Assembly: GCF_023516505.1 (NCBI RefSeq)
Contig: NZ_JAMGBB010000001.1
Span: forward strand, 620,001 to 684,000
Reading direction: 5' to 3'
DNA from: Sphingomonas brevis
GTDB taxonomy: Bacteria; Pseudomonadota; Alphaproteobacteria; Sphingomonadales; Sphingomonadaceae
Length of the DNA: 64,000 nucleotides
Below, in pieces: positions 45,406 through 53,955 of this stretch. Position numbers and translations under genes: made by a program. Under the pieces are notes generated by a model. It ran no database searches. It saw only the letters and a list, made by a program, of their open reading frames with translations, and was not told the DNA's origin. The first letter of the stretch is position 1. Each line of letters starts with the position of its first letter.

Positions 45406-48400
45406 GCCGGCTCCAGTTCCTTCTTCTCACTCACCGCTAGCACCCGCATCAGCCCGCGCGAAATTTGCAGCGCGCCCTGCAGCCGGGATTCGCCGGTCGG
45501 CCATTCGCGGCTGATTACCAGCTTGCTATCAGGTCTTAGTCTAGCCGCGCCCTTCAGTTTCGCGACATAATCGAGCAACCCGGGCAAATCGGGGAACCCA
45601 GATGGGGCGAAAGTGATCACCGCGCCCTTCGCACCAACGTCCAGCTTGGCGATCATCGCTTTTCTGCAATTGATCTTGGTTTCAACGATTTGCAGCAAGT
45701 TCTGAGTTTCCTCGGGCAGCTTGCCGAAACGGTCGATCAGCTCCGCCGCGAATGCCTCGACACCCTGCCGGTCCTCAAGCTCGCCTAGCCGGCGGTATAG
45801 GCCCATGCGAAGGTCAAGGTCGGGCACATAATGTTCCGGGATAAGGATCGGCGCCTCGACACTGATCTGAGGAGTGAATTCCTCGCGGCGCCGCTCCGTC
45901 GCGCCCGCTTTCTGCTCGAGGATCGCATCCTCCAGCATGGACTGATACAGCTCGAAGCCGACCTCCTTGATGTGTCCCGACTGCTCGTCGCCAAGCAAAT
46001 TGCCTGCTCCGCGAATGTCCAGGTCGTGGCTGGCCAGCTGGAAGCCGGCACCCAAGCTGTCGAGATTGGCCAGCACCTGCAGCCTCTTGTCAGCGCCTTC
46101 GGTCAACGCCCGGTCAGGCGGCGTCGTCAAATAGGCATAAGCCCGGGTCTTCGCGCGGCCGACGCGGCCTCGCAGCTGGTAGAGCTGCGCCAGGCCAAAT
46201 CGGTCGGCGCGATGGACAATCAGCGTATTGGCCGACGGGATATCGAGCCCGCTCTCGACGATGCTCGTCGACAGCAACACGTCATATTTCCGGTCGTAAA
46301 AGGCGCTGATCCGCTCCTCGACCTCGCCCGCGCCCATTTGCCCGTGGGCGGTGACCGCCTTCACTTCGGGGACCTCTTCGCGCAGCCATTCCTCCAGCTC
46401 GGGCAAATCGGCGATCCGCGGCGCGACCAGGAAGCTCTGGCCGCCGCGATAATGCTCGCGCAGCAGAGCCTCGCGCATCACCACGGCGTCCCAGGGTGCC
46501 ACATAAGTCCTGACCGCCAGGCGGTCGACCGGAGGGGTCTGGATGACCGACAGTTCGCGCAGGCCCGACATCGCCATCTGCAAGGTCCGGGGGATCGGTG
46601 TCGCGGTCAGCGTGAGGACGTGCACATCTTCTTTCAACGCCTTGAGCTTTTCCTTGTGCGCGACCCCGAAATGCTGCTCCTCGTCGACAATCACCAGGCC
46701 AAGCTTCTTGAACCCGATCGATTTCGACAGCAGCGCGTGGGTGCCGATGACGATATCGACCTTGCCCTGCTCCAGCCTCTCCCTGGTCGTCTTGGCCTCG
46801 GCCGCCGGGACCAGCCGCGACAGACGCCCGATCTCAACCGGGAAGCCCTGGAAACGCTCGACGAAATTGCGGTAGTGCTGCCTTGCTAGCAGCGTGGTCG
46901 GGCAGATCAGCGCCACCTGGTAGCCGGCCATTGCTGCCACGAACGCCGCGCGCAGCGCCACTTCGGTCTTGCCGAAGCCGACGTCTCCGCAGACCAGCCG
47001 GTCCATCGGCCTACCGCTGCCCAGATCCTCCAGCACCTCGGCGATCGCCCGGTCCTGATCGTCGGTCTCTTCAAATGGGAAACGGTCGACGAATTCCGGC
47101 AAAGTCGCATCCGCCTCGGCCACCTGGCCCGGCCGCGTTGCCCGGATCGCCGCGGTCTTGATCAGCTCGCCCGCGATCTCGCGGATCCGCTCCTTCATCC
47201 GCGCCTTGCGCCGCTGCCACGCCTCGCCGCCCAGCCGGTCGAGATTGGCCCCGTCTCCTGCGCCGCCATAACGGGTCAGAACGTCGATATTTTCGACCGG
47301 GACGTAGAGCCGGTCGCCGCCGGCGTAGGAGAGGGCGACGCAATCGTGCGGCGCCTTGCCGACCATCACCGACGTCAGCCCCTCATAGCGGCCGATGCCA
47401 TGCTCCATGTGCACGACCAGGTCGCCCGGCGTAAGTGCGGCCAGCTCGGCGAGGAAGGCATCGGCGCTCTTGCGCCGTTTCTTGCGCCGCACCAGCCGGT
47501 CGCCGAGCATGTCCTGCTCGGTAAGGACGGCGACGTCCGGTCCGGCAAATCCATGATCGAGCGGCAGGACGATCAGCGCCGCGTCGGTCCGGGCTCCCAA
47601 CGCTTCCTGCCAGCTGCCGGCCAGCTTCAGGCCCTTAAGGCCATGGTCCTCGAGCAATCCGGCAAGTCGCTCCCGAGCTCCCACCGTATAGCTCGCAAGA
47701 ACGACTTTCTTCTTGCCGTTCCGTAGTTTGACGACCTGTTTTGCGACCGCGTCATAGACATTGGCGCCTTGCGCGCGCTCCGGCCCAAAGTCGCGCGGAC
47801 CATCGACCCCGAAGTCGATGACCTTGCCGCCCTCCGGTTGCTGGAAGGGGGTGACCTGGTGAATCGGCCGCTCCTCCACGGCCCCGCGCCATTCCTTGTT
47901 CGATAAATAGAGCGATGAGGGAGCGAGCGGGCGATAACTGCCCGGCTCGGCGATCATCGCCTTTTCGCGATTGGCGAAATAATCGTCGATTGCTTCGTGC
48001 CGCGCTTCCAGCGCCCCGTCGGCGTTCGAATCCCGGACGATGACGTCGTTGTCGCCGAGATGGTCGAACAGGGTTGCAAGCTTCTCCTCGAGCAGCGGCA
48101 GCCAATGTTCCATCCCCGCCAGCCGCCGCCCGTCGCTGATCGCTTGATAGAGCGGGTCGCCGGTGGCGTTGGCGCCGAATTGTTCGCGATAACGCGCCCG
48201 GAACCGCTTGACTGTCGCCTCGTCGAGCAATGCCTCACTCGCCGGCATCAAGGTGAAGGCTTCGGCATTTCCCGTACTGCGCTGGTCGGCGGGGTCAAAC
48301 CGCCGCATCGTCTCAATTTCGTCGCCGAAGAAGTCGAGCCGAATCGCCTGTTCCTCGCCTGCCGGGAACAGGTCGACGATCGAGCCGCGCACCGCGAACT

Positions 48401-48899
48401 CCCCTTGGTCATGCACGGCATCGGTCCGCTGGTAGCCGTTGGCGACTAGCAGTTCGACCAGCCGGTCGCGCTCGATACGCTCGCCCTCTGCCAGTATCCG
48501 CGTCAGCTGGCGGATGCGGAATGGCGTAAGGATGCGCTGGGTGATCGCATTGGCTGTGGTCAGCAGCAGTTGCGGGCCCTTGCGCTTGCCCTGAAGCTTC
48601 TCCAGCGCAGCCAATCGCTCGGCCATCACTCGAAGGGCGGGGGATGCACGGTCGTAGGGCAGGCAGTCCCAGGCTGGAAAGCTCAGCACTTCTACCTCGG
48701 GTGCGAACACCGGCACAGTGTCCTGCAACGCACGCATCGCCGCTTCGTCGGCCGCGATGATCACCGCCCGGCCGCCATCGCCGGTCCCGTGCGCCGCCCG
48801 AGCGAGGTCCGACGCTAGCCAGGGCAGGAAGCCCGCCGGGACCCCGGCCAGTGTCAGCGGCCCCTCGGCCTTCAAAATGCGATTCAGCGGCTCGCTCAT
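45402..48899 (-). CDS. mfd: Transcription-repair coupling factor Mfd
   Basis: Removes RNA polymerase stalled at lesions and recruits UvrA. The 1165 residues are ordered as a UvrB-like N-terminal module, an RNA-polymerase-interacting CarD-like domain (TPGDLVVHMEHGIGRYEGL), RecG-like helicase motors (CGDVGFGKTEVALRAAF, IVDEEQHFGVAHKE, TATPIPRTLQMAMSG, STSIVESGLDIPSANTLIV, QLRGRVGRAK) and the C-terminal TRCF domain. ATG 48899 overlaps the sdhE stop (ATGA), so the two are coupled. Confidence 0.97.
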   Translation of the reverse strand: MSEPLNRILKAEGPLTLAGVPAGFLPWLASDLARAAHGTGDGGRAVIIAADEAAMRALQDTVPVFAPEVEVLSFPAWDCLPYDRASPALRVMAERLAALEKLQGKRKGPQLLLTTANAITQRILTPFRIRQLTRILAEGERIERDRLVELLVANGYQRTDAVHDQGEFAVRGSIVDLFPAGEEQAIRLDFFGDEIETMRRFDPADQRSTGNAEAFTLMPASEALLDEATVKRFRARYREQFGANATGDPLYQAISDGRRLAGMEHWLPLLEEKLATLFDHLGDNDVIVRDSNADGALEARHEAIDDYFANREKAMIAEPGSYRPLAPSSLYLSNKEWRGAVEERPIHQVTPFQQPEGGKVIDFGVDGPRDFGPERAQGANVYDAVAKQVVKLRNGKKKVVLASYTVGARERLAGLLEDHGLKGLKLAGSWQEALGARTDAALIVLPLDHGFAGPDVAVLTEQDMLGDRLVRRKKRRKSADAFLAELAALTPGDLVVHMEHGIGRYEGLTSVMVGKAPHDCVALSYAGGDRLYVPVENIDVLTRYGGAGDGANLDRLGGEAWQRRKARMKERIREIAGELIKTAAIRATRPGQVAEADATLPEFVDRFPFEETDDQDRAIAEVLEDLGSGRPMDRLVCGDVGFGKTEVALRAAFVAAMAGYQVALICPTTLLARQHYRNFVERFQGFPVEIGRLSRLVPAAEAKTTRERLEQGKVDIVIGTHALLSKSIGFKKLGLVIVDEEQHFGVAHKEKLKALKEDVHVLTLTATPIPRTLQMAMSGLRELSVIQTPPVDRLAVRTYVAPWDAVVMREALLREHYRGGQSFLVAPRIADLPELEEWLREEVPEVKAVTAHGQMGAGEVEERISAFYDRKYDVLLSTSIVESGLDIPSANTLIVHRADRFGLAQLYQLRGRVGRAKTRAYAYLTTPPDRALTEGADKRLQVLANLDSLGAGFQLASHDLDIRGAGNLLGDEQSGHIKEVGFELYQSMLEDAILEQKAGATERRREEFTPQISVEAPILIPEHYVPDLDLRMGLYRRLGELEDRQGVEAFAAELIDRFGKLPEETQNLLQIVETKINCRKAMIAKLDVGAKGAVITFAPSGFPDLPGLLDYVAKLKGAARLRPDSKLVISREWPTGESRLQGALQISRGLMRVLAVSEKKELEPA

Positions 48900-49156
48900 T
48901 TGGCTGTCCGGATGAAGTCGAGGCGCTTGAAGGCATCCATCATCGGCCCCTGGTAGCGTTCGGGCACATCCTGCGTCCCAATCGCCCAGGCCATGATGTC
49001 GACGTCCTGCTCGGTCAACAGTGCGGCGAACAGGGCGCGTTCGTGCGCGTCCCAGGATGCATGGTAGGCGTCGAAGAACCCGCCGATCATCATGTCGGCC
49101 TCGCGCGTCCCGCGATGCCAGGCGCGGTACTGCAGCGCCCGCATGACATCGTCCAT
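48896..49156 (-). CDS. sdhE: FAD assembly factor SdhE
   Basis: Small chaperone that promotes covalent flavinylation of succinate dehydrogenase SdhA. The 86 residues carry the signature WHRGTREADMMIGGFFDAY (the RGxxE motif) and DIMAWAIGTQDVPERYQGP. The start ATG 49156 (MDDVMRAL) is chosen because GGGAGG lies 9 bases upstream and the length then fits the family; ATG 49165 would sit too close to that site. It is divergent from recG with a 102-base gap. The recG / sdhE-mfd arrangement is common in alphaproteobacteria. Confidence 0.93.
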   Translation of the reverse strand: MDDVMRALQYRAWHRGTREADMMIGGFFDAYHASWDAHERALFAALLTEQDVDIMAWAIGTQDVPERYQGPMMDAFKRLDFIRTAK

Positions 49157-49258
49157 GACCAGCATTCCTCCCAACGCAAATCGACCCGCGGCGGACTCGC
49201 AGCGGGTTCTCGACGGTCCATGTAGGCAGTTGGCCTCGCTCTCGCTAGTGTCGCGCCG

Positions 49259-51316
49259 ATGCGTCCCGACTTGCTCAATCCACTATTCGCCGAAGTCGAG
49301 GCGTTGAAGGGCGTCGGGCCTGGAATCGCCAAATCTCTGGCCCGCCTCCACCTCACCCGCGCCATCGATCTCGCCTATCATTTGCCGACGGGGACGATCG
49401 ACCGGGTTCGTGCACCGCATGCAAGCCAGGCGCTCTTGGGCCGGATCGTGGTGCTTGACGTCTTGCCTGAGCAAGTCCGCGCCGGTTCGGGGAAGGCGCC
49501 GCTGCGCATCTACGCCCGTGACGACAACGACAACATGATTACGCTGACGTTCTTCAATAATCCGGCCTGGGCCAAGAAACAGCTGCCGCTCAACGAGATG
49601 CGGACCGTGATCGGCAAGCTCGATCAGTGGGGGCAGGAGTGGCAGATCGTCCATCCGGAAGTTCTGGAGCCGGCCAAGGCGAGCGAGGTTGCGCTGCGCG
49701 AGCCGGTCTATGGCCTGACCGAGGGCATCTCCAACAAGCGCATGCGCGAGCTGGCGCTGACCGGGCTGGAGCGCGCGCCCGAGCTTCCAGAATGGATTGA
49801 GCCGTCGCAGCTGGTACACGATCATTGGCCGGCCTGGCGTAAGGCGCTGGCTGAAATTCACTCCGATCCTGCCGCAACAAATGCCCGCAAGCGCCTGTCA
49901 TACGATGAGATTTTTGCCAACCAACTAGTGATGATGCTGCTTCGGCAGGTCGCTCGGCGCAAGAAGGGCGTTCCGCTCCAGGGCGATGGGCGGCTGACGG
50001 ACAAATTGCAGCTGCCTTACCAGCTTACCAACGCCCAGCAGCGGGTCATCGGCGAGATCCGCGGCGACATGGCCCAGGACCGACCGATGCTGCGCTTGCT
50101 CCAGGGTGACGTTGGCTCGGGCAAGACGCTGGTGGCGCTGCTTGCGATGCTGGAAGCGGTAGAGGCCGGCGCCCAGGCGGCGATGCTCGCCCCGACCGAA
50201 ATCCTCGCCCGCCAGCACCATGCTACCCTCCAGCGCCAGTGCGAGGCGATTGGCGTTCGCATCGCCATCCTTACTGGTCGCGAAAAAGGCCGGGCGCGTG
50301 ACTCCGTGCTGATGGGCCTCGCGGACGGCTCGATCGACATTCTCGTCGGCACCCACGCCATCTTCCAGCAGCATGTCGGCTACAAGAAGCTCGGGTTGAT
50401 CGTGATCGACGAGCAGCATCGCTTCGGCGTCTCGCAGCGGCTGTTGCTCAGCGAAAAGGCCGAGCATCCTCCACACCTGCTGGCAATGACGGCCACACCG
50501 ATTCCGCGCACGCTGACCCTGACCCACTATGGCGAAATGGACGTAAGCCGGATCGACGAGATGCCGCCCGGCCGTACGCCGGTGGAGACATTGGTGATCA
50601 GCGACCAGAAGCTGACCGACGTGGTCGACGGGCTGGGCCGGCACTTGGCTTCCGGCGGCCAGGCCTATTGGGTCTGCCCTTTGGTGGAGGAGAGCGAGGC
50701 GATCGACGCCGCTGCAGCCGAAGAGCGCGCTCGGCTGCTCCGCTTTCGCTTCGGCGAGACCAAGGTGGGCCTGGTCCATGGCCGGATGAAGGGCGCGGAG
50801 AAGGATGACGTCATGGCGTCATTCACCAATGGCGAGCTCGGCGTGTTGGTCGCCACAACTGTGATCGAGGTTGGGGTCGATGTCCCCAACGCTTCCTTGA
50901 TCATCGTCGAAGGGGCAGAGCGCTTCGGGCTCGCGCAGCTCCACCAGCTCCGTGGCCGGGTCGGGCGCGGGGCGGCGGCCAGCCGATGCATCCTGCTCCG
51001 CGGCCAAAATCTGACCGAAACCGGCAGGTCGCGCCTGGCCCTGATGCGCGAGACCAATGACGGTTTCCGCATTGCCGAGGAAGATCTGAAGCTGCGCGGG
51101 CCCGGCGAGATGCTCGGCACGCGCCAGTCGGGCGAGCAGCTGTTCAAGGTCGCTACTCCGGAGGACGTCGCCGAGCTGGCGCCAATCGCCCAGGGCGACG
51201 CCCGCCTGCTTCTCGATCGCGACGGTGGCCTGGCGTCGACCCGCGGCCAGGCCGCGCGACTGTGTCTCTATCTGTTTGAACGCGACGCGGCGGTGGAGCT
51301 GATTAGGGGCGGGTAG
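49259..51316 (+). CDS. recG: ATP-dependent DNA helicase RecG
   Basis: Branch-migrating helicase that reverses stalled forks. The 685 residues comprise an OB-fold wedge domain (GVGPGIAKSLARL, then ARDDNDNMITLTFFN), and helicase blocks LLQGDVGSGKTLVALLAML, MLAPTEILARQH, VIDEQHRFGVSQR, MTATPIPRTLTLT and QLRGRVGRGAAASRCIL with the C-terminal AEEDLKLRGPGEMLGTRQSG. The gene is complete up to its stop, 3 bases before the stop of the AT-richer gene at 51320, so the left edge of that foreign block falls exactly at the recG end. Confidence 0.96.
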   Translation: MRPDLLNPLFAEVEALKGVGPGIAKSLARLHLTRAIDLAYHLPTGTIDRVRAPHASQALLGRIVVLDVLPEQVRAGSGKAPLRIYARDDNDNMITLTFFNNPAWAKKQLPLNEMRTVIGKLDQWGQEWQIVHPEVLEPAKASEVALREPVYGLTEGISNKRMRELALTGLERAPELPEWIEPSQLVHDHWPAWRKALAEIHSDPAATNARKRLSYDEIFANQLVMMLLRQVARRKKGVPLQGDGRLTDKLQLPYQLTNAQQRVIGEIRGDMAQDRPMLRLLQGDVGSGKTLVALLAMLEAVEAGAQAAMLAPTEILARQHHATLQRQCEAIGVRIAILTGREKGRARDSVLMGLADGSIDILVGTHAIFQQHVGYKKLGLIVIDEQHRFGVSQRLLLSEKAEHPPHLLAMTATPIPRTLTLTHYGEMDVSRIDEMPPGRTPVETLVISDQKLTDVVDGLGRHLASGGQAYWVCPLVEESEAIDAAAAEERARLLRFRFGETKVGLVHGRMKGAEKDDVMASFTNGELGVLVATTVIEVGVDVPNASLIIVEGAERFGLAQLHQLRGRVGRGAAASRCILLRGQNLTETGRSRLALMRETNDGFRIAEEDLKLRGPGEMLGTRQSGEQLFKVATPEDVAELAPIAQGDARLLLDRDGGLASTRGQAARLCLYLFERDAAVELIRGG

Positions 51317-53060
51317 CGCCTAGAGGCCTGTCTGAGATCGGAGCGTAATAGCACGATCAATCAATCCTTCGATGGCTGGCGCTACGTTGCGAAGCGATAT
51401 CCGCCGCATATAGCGGAGGGGTCCCATCTCTACGAACAGCTTTCCGAAAACTTCGTCGGCAAAGCTGCTAGAAATCACAAACACATTGGCAAAATCCACT
51501 TCAAGGCGCAGTCCATCATCATCTCGCAGCAGATTTGAGATGTACCTTCGTGCTTCAATTCCTGATTGGCGACTCCCGAAGGTTTGACACAGGTCTTTTG
51601 CCTCAACTCTTAGAACGCCCCCTGCCTGCTCGTGTTTGCGTTCGATGTAGTCATAGGCCGGCGAGTGCTCACGCCCCCCAATTGTTAGTGCATGTTCAAT
51701 AAGCTGTGGATTTGCACAGTCGATTTGGCAAACAACGTATGTGCCCTTGTATGGAATACTTTCGTCACGGATATGCATCTCGCCCGCCTTTGTTACATAC
51801 AGATTGGCGTGCGCCGAGTTCAGGGCAAAAATACCAGATGAGGCCAGTGCTAGTTGGTAAGTGCCGTAGAGTCCGTTTCCCTGATTTGTCGATTTGTTTC
51901 GCGTAACGCCCTCTTGGATCGCTCGCTCAACGGCCTCGCATTCGTCCAGAATTCCAAGGCTACGCGCAACTCCGATTCCGGCATCTGCAACCGTAAATTC
52001 GAGAATGTCGTGATGTGACAACTTGTGGCAGATCAGAAACCCGCCCACGTGGGACTGTGAATGCGTAAGGACGTTATCGGTGATTTCATTAACGGCCCAC
52101 TCTAGTGCAGCAATATTGGCCCGGCTAAGATCTGTTTTTCGGAGCGCCGATTTGATGACCTTGTCAACCGCCACCTCGCGCTCATCTTGATCCAGATACT
52201 GTAGGACAGATGGATCTGACGAGTTGAGCCGAGGCTTCGCGAACTTCCGGTGCTCAACATAATGCGGCAGACCCAACTTGATGAGCCTTGTGCTGAGTTG
52301 TTGTTGTCGCGGTGCCCAATACTCAAACTCCACCTTTCTATCTCGGACAAGCCACCGGAGGTGAGCTGAGAGGGGCGGAATGACCGAATGTGTAATGGAC
52401 GTTAGGCTCGAAAAATCTAGAGTAACGTCCGGATATCCCGCCTTGGAAACAAGTTGGTGTAGTGCCGAGATAAGGCGCGGCAATGAGTTGAGTCTCAAAT
52501 CGCCAAAAATCTGAATTCTGTTTTGTTGGTGTCTAACCTCAAAAAACAAGTTTGAATTCGTCATTGGATTTCACTGCCTGGGCAAAAGCACGCCGTGAGA
52601 TTTGCGCCCCGCCGACACGCGGACGGGTTCAGTTAAGATGATGACGTATTTCTCGTCCAATATCTTCTCACCGTTTACTCGAGCACCTCCTTGTCGAATT
52701 AGCCGCCGCGCTTCTCCCTTCGATACACACAGCTCCAAGGATGCCAAGGCATCGACAAGACCAATTGATCCGCCGTCGACTGTATAAGTTGGAAGGCTTG
52801 CACTTATTCCTCCCTCAGAAAACACCTCTTGTGCCGACTTGGCTGCTGCTTCTGCCGCCTTCCGGCCATGCAACAGCGCCGTCGCCTCAGTCGCCAGGAT
52901 TTCCTTTACCTCATTGAGCTCTTGCCCTTGGCGCTTATCGAGTTCCGCAATCTGATCGAGAGGTAAATCTGTAAAGAGCTTGAGGAATTTTCCGACATCA
53001 CCATCTGCAGTATCCCGCCAGAATTGCCAATAATCGTAAGCGGATAGTTGGTCGGCATTG
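51317..53060. other. AT-richer block: putative horizontally acquired segment
   Basis: Hand counts of 60-base lines give G+C of 29/60 (51841), 29/60 (52441), 30/60 (52741) and 27/60 (52981), against 40/60 (53101) and 41/60 (53161) next door. The change falls inside tyrS, just downstream of its KMGKT motif in coding direction. The other edge is at the recG stop. No transposase, integrase or flanking direct repeat was found, so homologous recombination within tyrS is the simplest route. Confidence 0.75.
51320..52564 (-). CDS. STAS - GHKL ATPase - STAS-like (DUF4325-type) protein
   Basis: A 414-residue cytoplasmic protein not belonging to a pathway I can name. Residues about 5-105 look like a STAS domain (VTLDFSSLTSITHSVIPPL). 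Residues about 125-285 form a GHKL/HATPase fold: N-box EWAVNEITDNVLTHSQ (Glu160, Asn164), G1 VADAGIGVARSL (Asp194) and G2 NQGNGLYGTYQLA. Residues about 320-395 match the STAS-like DUF4325 pattern (SGIEARRYISNLL, VFVISSSFADEVFGKLF). No His-phosphoacceptor or membrane segment is seen. The architecture recalls anti-sigma/anti-anti-sigma switches joined in one chain. It follows tyrS by 6 bases without a clear ribosome site, suggesting coupling. Codon use is AT-richer than its neighbours. Confidence 0.78.
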   Translation of the reverse strand: MTNSNLFFEVRHQQNRIQIFGDLRLNSLPRLISALHQLVSKAGYPDVTLDFSSLTSITHSVIPPLSAHLRWLVRDRKVEFEYWAPRQQQLSTRLIKLGLPHYVEHRKFAKPRLNSSDPSVLQYLDQDEREVAVDKVIKSALRKTDLSRANIAALEWAVNEITDNVLTHSQSHVGGFLICHKLSHHDILEFTVADAGIGVARSLGILDECEAVERAIQEGVTRNKSTNQGNGLYGTYQLALASSGIFALNSAHANLYVTKAGEMHIRDESIPYKGTYVVCQIDCANPQLIEHALTIGGREHSPAYDYIERKHEQAGGVLRVEAKDLCQTFGSRQSGIEARRYISNLLRDDDGLRLEVDFANVFVISSSFADEVFGKLFVEMGPLRYMRRISLRNVAPAIEGLIDRAITLRSQTGL

Positions 53061-53800
53061 AGCCAAACGGCACCGCTGGCGGTCTTGCCCATCTTGGCGC
53101 CGTCAGCGGTGGTGATGAGCGGTGTTGTGACGCCGAACAGCTCGGTGCCGTCCATGCGGCGGGCAAGGTCGACGCCGTTGACGATATTGCCCCACTGGTC
53201 CGACCCGCCGAGCTGCAGGCGGCAGGCATGCCGCAGCGCAAGCTCGCGGAAGTCATAGGCCTGGAGGATCATGTAATTGAACTCCAGGAACGTCAGCGGC
53301 TGCTCCCGGTCGAGCCTGAGCTTAACCGAATCGAAGGTCAGCATGCGGTTGACCGTAAAATGCGGGCCGACGGTGCGCAGCAGGTCGATGTAGGCGAGCT
53401 TGCCTAGCCAATCGTCATTGTCGACCATGATCGCATCGGTCGGACCGTCACCGAAGGTCAAGAAATGTTCGAAGACCTTGCGGATCGACGCGATGTTGGC
53501 CTGAATATCCTCGTGACTCAACAGCTTGCGGCTTTCGTCCTTGCCGCTGGGATCGCCGATCTTGGTCGTCCCTCCGCCCATCAACACGATCGGCTTGTGC
53601 CCGGCCTGCTGCATTCGCCTGAGCATCATGATCTGCACCAGGCTGCCGACATGCAGGCTCGGCGCCGTTGCGTCGAAGCCGATATAGCCGGTTACAACCT
53701 CGCGTGACGCCAATGCGTCGAGCCCGGCGCTATCCGTAGCCTGGTGGATATAGCCGCGCTCGTCGAGCAGGCGGAGCAGGGAGGATTTGAATTCGCTCAT
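52571..53800 (-). CDS. tyrS: Tyrosyl-tRNA synthetase (compositionally chimeric)
   Basis: Class I synthetase charging tRNA-Tyr, 409 residues. The HIGH-type motif is SLHVGSL (about 48-54), the tyrosine pocket includes LQLGGSDQWGNIVNG, and the KMSKS-type motif is KMGKT (236-240). The C-terminal S4 RNA-binding domain is present (ELCVSKGEARRLIRQGGARVNGEK), with a complete end. Codons for residues up to about 247 are GC-rich like the rest of the window, whereas the remaining 160 are clearly AT-richer and use rarer codons. The protein reads as intact, so the change marks recombination with a related tyrS, not damage. Confidence 0.95.
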   Translation of the reverse strand: MSEFKSSLLRLLDERGYIHQATDSAGLDALASREVVTGYIGFDATAPSLHVGSLVQIMMLRRMQQAGHKPIVLMGGGTTKIGDPSGKDESRKLLSHEDIQANIASIRKVFEHFLTFGDGPTDAIMVDNDDWLGKLAYIDLLRTVGPHFTVNRMLTFDSVKLRLDREQPLTFLEFNYMILQAYDFRELALRHACRLQLGGSDQWGNIVNGVDLARRMDGTELFGVTTPLITTADGAKMGKTASGAVWLNADQLSAYDYWQFWRDTADGDVGKFLKLFTDLPLDQIAELDKRQGQELNEVKEILATEATALLHGRKAAEAAAKSAQEVFSEGGISASLPTYTVDGGSIGLVDALASLELCVSKGEARRLIRQGGARVNGEKILDEKYVIILTEPVRVSAGRKSHGVLLPRQ

Positions 53801-53832
53801 CGAAATGCTCGCTTAGCTACGCAATTCAACTT

Positions 53833-53942
53833 CGTCATCCCCGCGCAAGCGGGGACCCAGTGAAAAGCAAAAACTAGGTTCCATGACCAAAACCAGCACT
53901 TTCTGGGGGAAAGTGCGTTTTGGTCATTTCGCGGGAATGACG
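53833..53942. repeat. Palindromic repeat interrupted by a second palindrome
   Basis: Outer halves match the repeat at 1745-1814: left CCCCGCGCAAGCGGGGACCC, right CTAGGTTCC and TTCGCGGGAATGACG. Between the two right-hand pieces lies 53883-53927, a near-perfect hairpin with arms ATGACCAAAAC-CA-GCACTTTC and GAAAGTGCGTTTTGGTCAT around about 5 loop bases; the uninterrupted copy has only CGCT there. Confidence 0.9.
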
Positions 53943-53955
53943 TTAGGGTTTGTCC

